Positions 59,051 to 64,000 of a stretch of 64,000 nt of DNA are shown in pieces. The position numbers and the translations under genes are program-made. Numbering within the stretch: position 1 is the stretch's first letter; each line of letters begins with the position of its first letter. This DNA is from Bacteroides congonensis. Its GTDB lineage: Bacteria > Bacteroidota > Bacteroidia > Bacteroidales > Bacteroidaceae. The stretch is taken from contig NZ_FQXY01000010.1 of the NCBI RefSeq assembly GCF_900130125.1, forward strand, positions 310,001 to 374,000, read 5' to 3'. Under the pieces are notes generated by a model that had not been told where the DNA came from, made no database searches, and was given only the letters and a program-made list of their open reading frames with translations.

Positions 59051-61204
59051 GTGGCAGTTAATAAAAAGAATATAATGACCCGTTACTTCTTCGTCCTCCT
59101 TTTGATGGCGTTGATAGGCGTGGCAATTGTCGTAAAGGCAGGCATCACCATGTTTGCCGAACGTCAATACTGGCAGGACGTAGCCGACCGTTTCGTAAAA
59201 GAAAACGTGACAGTGAAACCCAACCGCGGAAACATTATCTCTTCCGACGGCAAACTAATGGCCAGTTCTCTACCCGAATATAGGATATATATGGACTTTA
59301 TGTCCGGTGAAAAGGACGAAAAACGCAGAAAGAAGGATCAGGCACGACGGGATTCCATCCTTACCGCCAACATGGATTCAATCTGCATCGGACTGAATAA
59401 AATATTTCCGGACAAGAGCGTGGCTCAATTCAAGGCGCATCTGAAAAAAGGACGCCAGGCAAAGAGCCGTAATTATTCGATTTATCCGAAACGTATCTCT
59501 TACATACAATATAAAGAGGTGAAGAGATTACCTGTTTTTTGCCTGAACAAATATAAAGGTGGATTTATAGGATTACCCTACAACCAGCGTAAAAAGCCTT
59601 TCGGCTCATTGGCAGCCCGTACGCTGGGCGATGTATATGCCGACACCGCGAAAGGAGCCAAGAACGGTATCGAGCTTGCTTTTGACACGATTCTGAAGGG
59701 ACGGGACGGATTGACGCACCGCCAGAAGGTGATGAACAAATATCTGAATATCGTAGATGTGCCGCCGGTTGACGGCTGCGACCTCATTTCGACTATCGAC
59801 GTAGGTATGCAGGATATTTGCGAGAAAGCATTGGTAGACAAACTGAAAGAGCTGAATGCCAGTGTAGGGGTGGTCGTACTGATGGAGGTGGCTACCGGAG
59901 AGGTGAAAGCCATCGTCAATATGATGCAGGGCAAAGACGGCGGATATTACGAGATGCGTAATAATGCCATCAGTGACATGCTCGAGCCGGGGTCAACTTT
60001 CAAGACAGCGTCTATCATGGTAGCCCTTGAAGACGGGAAAATCACTCCCGATTATGTAGTGGATACCGGCAACGGACAAATGCCGATGCACGGCCGTGTG
60101 ATGAAAGACCACAACTGGCATCGCGGGGGATACGGAAAATTAACGGTTACCGAGATTCTGGGAGTTTCTTCCAATGTCGGTACATCTTATATTATTGACC
60201 ATTTCTATGGCAGCAATCCGCAGAAGTTCATTGACGGATTGAGACGAATGAGTATCGACCAGCCGCTTCACCTGCAAATTGCGGGAGAAGGCAAGCCGAA
60301 TATCCGTGGCCCGAAAGAAAGAAGTTATTTCTCCAAGACGGCTCTTCCGTGGATGAGTATCGGTTATGAAACGCAAGTTCCGCCGATAAATATTCTCACG
60401 TTCTATAATGGAATAGCAAACAATGGCGTTACAGTACGTCCGAAGTTCGTAAAGGCTGCGGTGAAAGACGGGGAAATAGTGAAGGAATATCCGACAGAGG
60501 TTATCAATCCGAAGATTTGTTCGGACAAGACATTGGCACAAATCCGTGAGATACTGCGGAAAGTAGTAGGCGAAGGGTTGGCCAAACCTGCGGGAAGCAA
60601 GCAGTTCCATGTTTCAGGCAAGACGGGAACGGCACAGATTTCACAGGGAGCAGCCGGATATAAAACGGGAAGGACGAACTATCTTGTAAGTTTCTGCGGG
60701 TATTTCCCATCGGAAGCGCCTAAATATAGTATGATTGTTTCCATTCAGAAACCGGGTTTGCCGGCGTCGGGTGGTTTGATGGCAGGTAGCGTATTCAGCA
60801 AGATTGCCGAAAGGGTGTATGCCAAAGACCTGCGTTTGCCGCTCGCGAATGCGGTTGATACGAATTCCGTAGTTATTCCGAACGTCAAGGCCGGAGAAAT
60901 GAGGGAAGCGCAACGGGTATTGGAAGAGTTGAATATTCAGGTACAGGGCAAGATAGCCGACGCAGGAAAGGAAGTGTGGGGAAATACCCATTCGGCACCT
61001 CAGGCGGTGGTTCTTGAAAGCCGGAGCAATATGCAGAATTTCGTGCCGAGTGTCATAGGCATGGGGGCGAAAGATGCTGTGTACCTACTGGAAAGTAAGG
61101 GATTAAAAGTACACCTGGTTGGAGTAGGCAAGGTGAAAAGCCAGTCGATAGCCAACGGAACGAAAGTAAAAAAAGGGCAGACGATTACCCTTTCGATGCA
61201 TTAA
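59051..61204 (+). CDS. ftsI: Class B penicillin-binding protein with PASTA region
   Basis: 717 residues with a GTG start at 59051. One N-terminal membrane helix, a dimerisation domain, then the transpeptidase with SxxK in EPGSTFK (about residue 315), SSN in GVSSNVGTS and KTGTAQ. A C-terminal PASTA region (VVIPNVKAGEMREAQRVLEE, then FVPSVIGMGAKDAVYLLESK) is of the type seen in septal PBPs. It cross-links septal peptidoglycan with FtsW. Lies 48 bases after ftsL and 30 before murE. Confidence 0.93.
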   Translation: MAVNKKNIMTRYFFVLLLMALIGVAIVVKAGITMFAERQYWQDVADRFVKENVTVKPNRGNIISSDGKLMASSLPEYRIYMDFMSGEKDEKRRKKDQARRDSILTANMDSICIGLNKIFPDKSVAQFKAHLKKGRQAKSRNYSIYPKRISYIQYKEVKRLPVFCLNKYKGGFIGLPYNQRKKPFGSLAARTLGDVYADTAKGAKNGIELAFDTILKGRDGLTHRQKVMNKYLNIVDVPPVDGCDLISTIDVGMQDICEKALVDKLKELNASVGVVVLMEVATGEVKAIVNMMQGKDGGYYEMRNNAISDMLEPGSTFKTASIMVALEDGKITPDYVVDTGNGQMPMHGRVMKDHNWHRGGYGKLTVTEILGVSSNVGTSYIIDHFYGSNPQKFIDGLRRMSIDQPLHLQIAGEGKPNIRGPKERSYFSKTALPWMSIGYETQVPPINILTFYNGIANNGVTVRPKFVKAAVKDGEIVKEYPTEVINPKICSDKTLAQIREILRKVVGEGLAKPAGSKQFHVSGKTGTAQISQGAAGYKTGRTNYLVSFCGYFPSEAPKYSMIVSIQKPGLPASGGLMAGSVFSKIAERVYAKDLRLPLANAVDTNSVVIPNVKAGEMREAQRVLEELNIQVQGKIADAGKEVWGNTHSAPQAVVLESRSNMQNFVPSVIGMGAKDAVYLLESKGLKVHLVGVGKVKSQSIANGTKVKKGQTITLSMH

Positions 61205-61234
61205 AAGTAAAAATGAAGTATTAAAAAAGAGACT

Positions 61235-62683
61235 ATGTTACTAAGCAAGTTACTGAAAGCAATTCAACCGGAACAGATAGCCGGAAATTCAGACATAGAA
61301 ATCACCGGAATCAACATTGATTCCCGTTTGGTAGAAGCCGGGCAACTGTTCATGGCTATGCGCGGCACACAAACCGACGGTCATGCCTATATACCTGCCG
61401 CCATTAATAAAGGAGCTATCGCTATCCTCTGCGAGGATATGCCGGAAGAGCCTGTGGCGGGAATCACTTATATACAAGTAAAGGACAGCGAAGATGCGAC
61501 AGGCAAGATTGCCACTACATTCTATGGCGACCCGACTTCCAAACTGGAACTGGTCGGTGTCACCGGAACGAATGGCAAGACGACCATCGCTACCTTATTA
61601 TATGATACTTTCCGTTATTTCGGATATAAGGTGGGGCTTATCTCTACCGTTTGCAATTATATCGACAATGAACCTGTTCCGACAGAACATACTACGCCCG
61701 ACCCTATCACGCTGAACCGCTTGTTGGGACGAATGGCGGACGAAGGATGCAAATATGCGTTTATGGAAGTCAGTTCTCATTCCATTGCACAGAAACGTAT
61801 CAGCGGATTGAAGTTTGCAGGCGGCATCTTCACCAATCTTACACGCGACCATCTTGACTATCATAAAACAGTGGAGAACTATCTGAAAGCTAAGAAAAAG
61901 TTCTTTGACGACATGCCGAAGAATGCATTCAGCCTTACTAATCTCGATGATAAGAATGGATTGGTAATGACGCAGAATACTCGTTCTAAGGTTTATACGT
62001 ATTCCTTGAGAAGCCTCAGCGACTTCAAAGGACGGGTACTGGAATCTCATTTCGAAGGAATGTTGCTTGATTTCAACAATCACGAACTGGCTGTTCAGTT
62101 TATTGGCAAGTTCAACGCTTCCAATCTATTGGCTGTGTTCGGAGCGGCGGTTCTGCTGGGTAAGAAGGAAGAAGAGGTGCTTGTCGCCCTTAGCACACTT
62201 CATCCGGTAGCAGGGCGTTTCGATGCTGTCCGCTCACCGAAGGGTGTTACGGCGATTGTGGATTATGCACATACACCGGACGCGCTTATCAATGTGCTGA
62301 ATGCCATACACGGAGTACTCGAAGGAAAAGGAAAGGTTATCACTGTGGTAGGTGCAGGCGGCAACCGTGATAAGGGCAAACGTCCCATCATGGCGAAAGA
62401 AGCTGCCAAAGCCAGTGACCGTGTCATCATCACTTCGGATAATCCCCGTTTTGAAGAGCCGCAGGATATTATCAATGATATGCTGGCAGGACTCGACGCC
62501 GAGGATATGAAGAAAACACTAAGCATTGCCGACCGTAAGGAAGCAATCCGCACGGCTTGCATGCTGGCAGAAAAAGGAGACGTAATACTCGTTGCCGGAA
62601 AAGGACACGAGAATTACCAGGAGATAAAAGGAGTGAAACATCACTTCGACGACAAGGAAGTACTCAAAGAGGTATTCCAATAA
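61235..62683 (+). CDS. murE: UDP-N-acetylmuramoyl-tripeptide synthetase (meso-DAP adding)
   Basis: 482 residues. [18 protein letters not shown] is the Mur-ligase P-loop near residue 110, and [11 protein letters not shown] is the motif that marks meso-diaminopimelate as the amino acid added. [12 protein letters not shown] and [20 protein letters not shown] complete the ATP and carbamate region. The cytoplasmic enzyme adds the third residue of the stem peptide. Next gene: mraY, after a short AT repeat spacer. Confidence 0.96.
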   Translation: MLLSKLLKAIQPEQIAGNSDIEITGINIDSRLVEAGQLFMAMRGTQTDGHAYIPAAINKGAIAILCEDMPEEPVAGITYIQVKDSEDATGKIATTFYGDPTSKLELVGVTGTNGKTTIATLLYDTFRYFGYKVGLISTVCNYIDNEPVPTEHTTPDPITLNRLLGRMADEGCKYAFMEVSSHSIAQKRISGLKFAGGIFTNLTRDHLDYHKTVENYLKAKKKFFDDMPKNAFSLTNLDDKNGLVMTQNTRSKVYTYSLRSLSDFKGRVLESHFEGMLLDFNNHELAVQFIGKFNASNLLAVFGAAVLLGKKEEEVLVALSTLHPVAGRFDAVRSPKGVTAIVDYAHTPDALINVLNAIHGVLEGKGKVITVVGAGGNRDKGKRPIMAKEAAKASDRVIITSDNPRFEEPQDIINDMLAGLDAEDMKKTLSIADRKEAIRTACMLAEKGDVILVAGKGHENYQEIKGVKHHFDDKEVLKEVFQ

Positions 62684-62694
62684 CGTCGCCTGCA

Positions 62695-62733
62695 TAGTAA
62701 ATTGTAAATAGTAAATTGTAAAATAGTAAATTT
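62695..62733 (+). repeat. AT-rich short repeats between murE and mraY
   Basis: TAGTAAATTGTAAA occurs at 62695-62708 and 62709-62722, with a third partial copy from 62724, filling the spacer just before the mraY start. Confidence 0.75.
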
Positions 62734-62737
62734 CATC

Positions 62738-64000
62738 ATGCTATATTATCTGTTCGAATGGCTGCATAAGCTCAATTTTCCAGGAGCGGGAATGTTTGGT
62801 TACACCTCATTCCGTGCTTTGATGGCTGTTATCCTCGCGCTACTTATTTCAAGTATCTGGGGAGATAAATTTATCAACCTGCTAAAGAAAAAGCAAATCA
62901 CGGAAACACAGCGTGATGCCAAAATCGACCCGTTCGGAGTCAACAAGGTAGGTGTGCCAAGCATGGGCGGTGTCATTATTATTGTAGCCATTCTCATCCC
63001 CTGCCTTTTACTGGGTAAGTTGGGCAACATATATATGATATTGATGCTGATAACCACCGTATGGCTGGGCTCACTCGGATTCGCTGACGATTATATCAAA
63101 ATCTTCAAGAAAGATAAGGAAGGATTGCACGGCAAATTCAAGATTATCGGACAGGTCGGTTTAGGCTTAATCGTCGGACTTACTTTGTATTTAAGCCCGG
63201 ACGTGGTAATCCGCGAGAACATCGAAGTGCATACTCCGGGACAGGAGATGGAAGTGATACATGGAACGAATGACTTGAAATCGACTCAAACCACCATTCC
63301 TTTCTTCAAGAGCAACAACCTCGACTATGCCGACCTGGTTTCTTTCATGGGCGAACACGCACAGGCAGCCGGTTGGGTATTGTTTGTCATTATCACAATC
63401 ATCGTAGTTGCCGCCGTATCAAACGGCGCTAACCTGAATGACGGTATGGACGGAATGGCCGCGGGAAACTCTGCCATTATCGGTGCCACACTAGGTATAT
63501 TGGCCTATGTGTCGTCGCACATCGAATTTGCAAGTTATCTAAACATCATGTATATCCCGGGCTCGGAAGAGCTGGTAATCTATATCTGTGCCTTTATCGG
63601 TGCCATGATTGGTTTCCTTTGGTACAACGCTTACCCGGCGCAAGTATTCATGGGCGACACCGGTAGCCTGACAATCGGCGGTATCATCGCCGTATTTGCC
63701 ATTATCATCCACAAAGAGTTGCTGATACCGATTCTTTGCGGTGTATTTCTCGTAGAAAACCTGTCGGTTATCCTGCAACGGGCTTACTATAAGGCAGGAA
63801 AACGGAAAGGAGTGAAACAACGGCTATTCAAACGAACACCGATTCACGACCATTTCCGTACTTCCATGAGCCTGATAGAACCGGGCTGCACTGTGAAGTT
63901 CACGAAGCCCGACCAGTTATTCCACGAATCAAAAATTACCATCCGCTTCTGGATTGTAACTATTGTGTTGGCAGCTATAACAATTATAACATTAAAGATA
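62738..64000 (+). CDS. mraY: Phospho-N-acetylmuramoyl-pentapeptide transferase, 3' end outside window
   Basis: 421 codons open from the ATG at 62738 to the window edge with no stop; the ending AAITIITLKI suggests that only one or two residues are missing. The protein is polytopic: MLYYLFEWLHKLNFPGAGMF, then GFADDYIKIFKKDKEG (catalytic Asp region), NLNDGMDGMAAG and FMGDTGSLTIGG, all MraY hallmarks. It transfers phospho-MurNAc-pentapeptide to undecaprenyl phosphate to form lipid I. An insert between about residues 165-200 (with HTPGQEMEVIHG) is typical of Bacteroidetes MraY. Confidence 0.95.
   Translation, partial: MLYYLFEWLHKLNFPGAGMFGYTSFRALMAVILALLISSIWGDKFINLLKKKQITETQRDAKIDPFGVNKVGVPSMGGVIIIVAILIPCLLLGKLGNIYMILMLITTVWLGSLGFADDYIKIFKKDKEGLHGKFKIIGQVGLGLIVGLTLYLSPDVVIRENIEVHTPGQEMEVIHGTNDLKSTQTTIPFFKSNNLDYADLVSFMGEHAQAAGWVLFVIITIIVVAAVSNGANLNDGMDGMAAGNSAIIGATLGILAYVSSHIEFASYLNIMYIPGSEELVIYICAFIGAMIGFLWYNAYPAQVFMGDTGSLTIGGIIAVFAIIIHKELLIPILCGVFLVENLSVILQRAYYKAGKRKGVKQRLFKRTPIHDHFRTSMSLIEPGCTVKFTKPDQLFHESKITIRFWIVTIVLAAITIITLKI

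Overview
The window looks like chromosomal DNA of an intestinal Bacteroides, probably of the thetaiotaomicron/ovatus/xylanisolvens group. This is inferred from SusC/SusD pairs, ECF sigma/FecR pairs, fimbrillin-family pilins, many lipoproteins with acidic residues after the lipobox cysteine, -7 boxes of the form TAnnTTTG, glycine-lipid genes next to a dcw cluster, and a MurE with a DNPR motif. No tRNA, rRNA, CRISPR array or complete insertion sequence was seen.

Layout. (1) 1-4.6 kb is accessory: the 3' part of a VapE/VirE-type primase-associated ATPase with a higher GC content than its neighbours, then two convergent solo ATPases of the AAA_14/DUF4143 and AAA-ATPase_like/PD-(D/E)XK kinds. (2) 4.7-13.5 kb is a divergent locus of secreted nucleases around a TonB-dependent receptor. 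The minus-strand unit holds the receptor, a DUF5689 lipoprotein, a lipoprotein with three DUF6359 (YhcR-like) domains, a DNA/RNA non-specific endonuclease, and a decayed EEP-nuclease tail. The plus-strand unit holds an intact EEP nuclease translationally coupled to a BACON-domain endonuclease. I read it as an uptake system for extracellular nucleic acid; it is the best candidate here for an undescribed system. (3) 13.6-27.1 kb is a nine-gene fimbrillin operon: DUF3575, DUF5119-like, four pilins, DUF3575, an OmpA-like/TPR protein, and an outer-membrane protein made of five tandem barrel-like modules. (4) 27.4-34.7 kb has housekeeping genes: a DUF4010 membrane protein, CYTH protein, porin, a 44-residue membrane protein, prfB with a programmed frameshift, an acyl-CoA ligase and an orphan lipoprotein. 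(5) 34.8-44.9 kb is a polysaccharide utilisation locus (ECF sigma, FecR, SusC with STN domain, SusD, GH18, two DUF1735 lipoproteins), probably for host N-glycans. (6) 45.1-56.2 kb holds an M20 deacylase, an HU-like protein, galM with a hidden coupled 50-residue membrane protein, the dut-TPR-DUF4292-envC operon, dgt, and the glycine-lipid genes glsA-glsB. (7) 56.4-64 kb has an ECF sigma factor, then the start of the dcw cluster: mraZ, rsmH, ftsL, ftsI, murE, mraY (cut by the window end).

Small-scale signals: a 26-bp operator-like element shared by the acyl-CoA ligase and M20 promoters (24 of 26 identical), a 26-bp imperfect inverted repeat upstream of the HU-like gene, a duplicated half-hairpin plus 22-bp palindrome upstream of the sigma gene at 56.4 kb, MraZ boxes, and several very long intergenic hairpins. 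All family names come from reading motifs; no database search was run.
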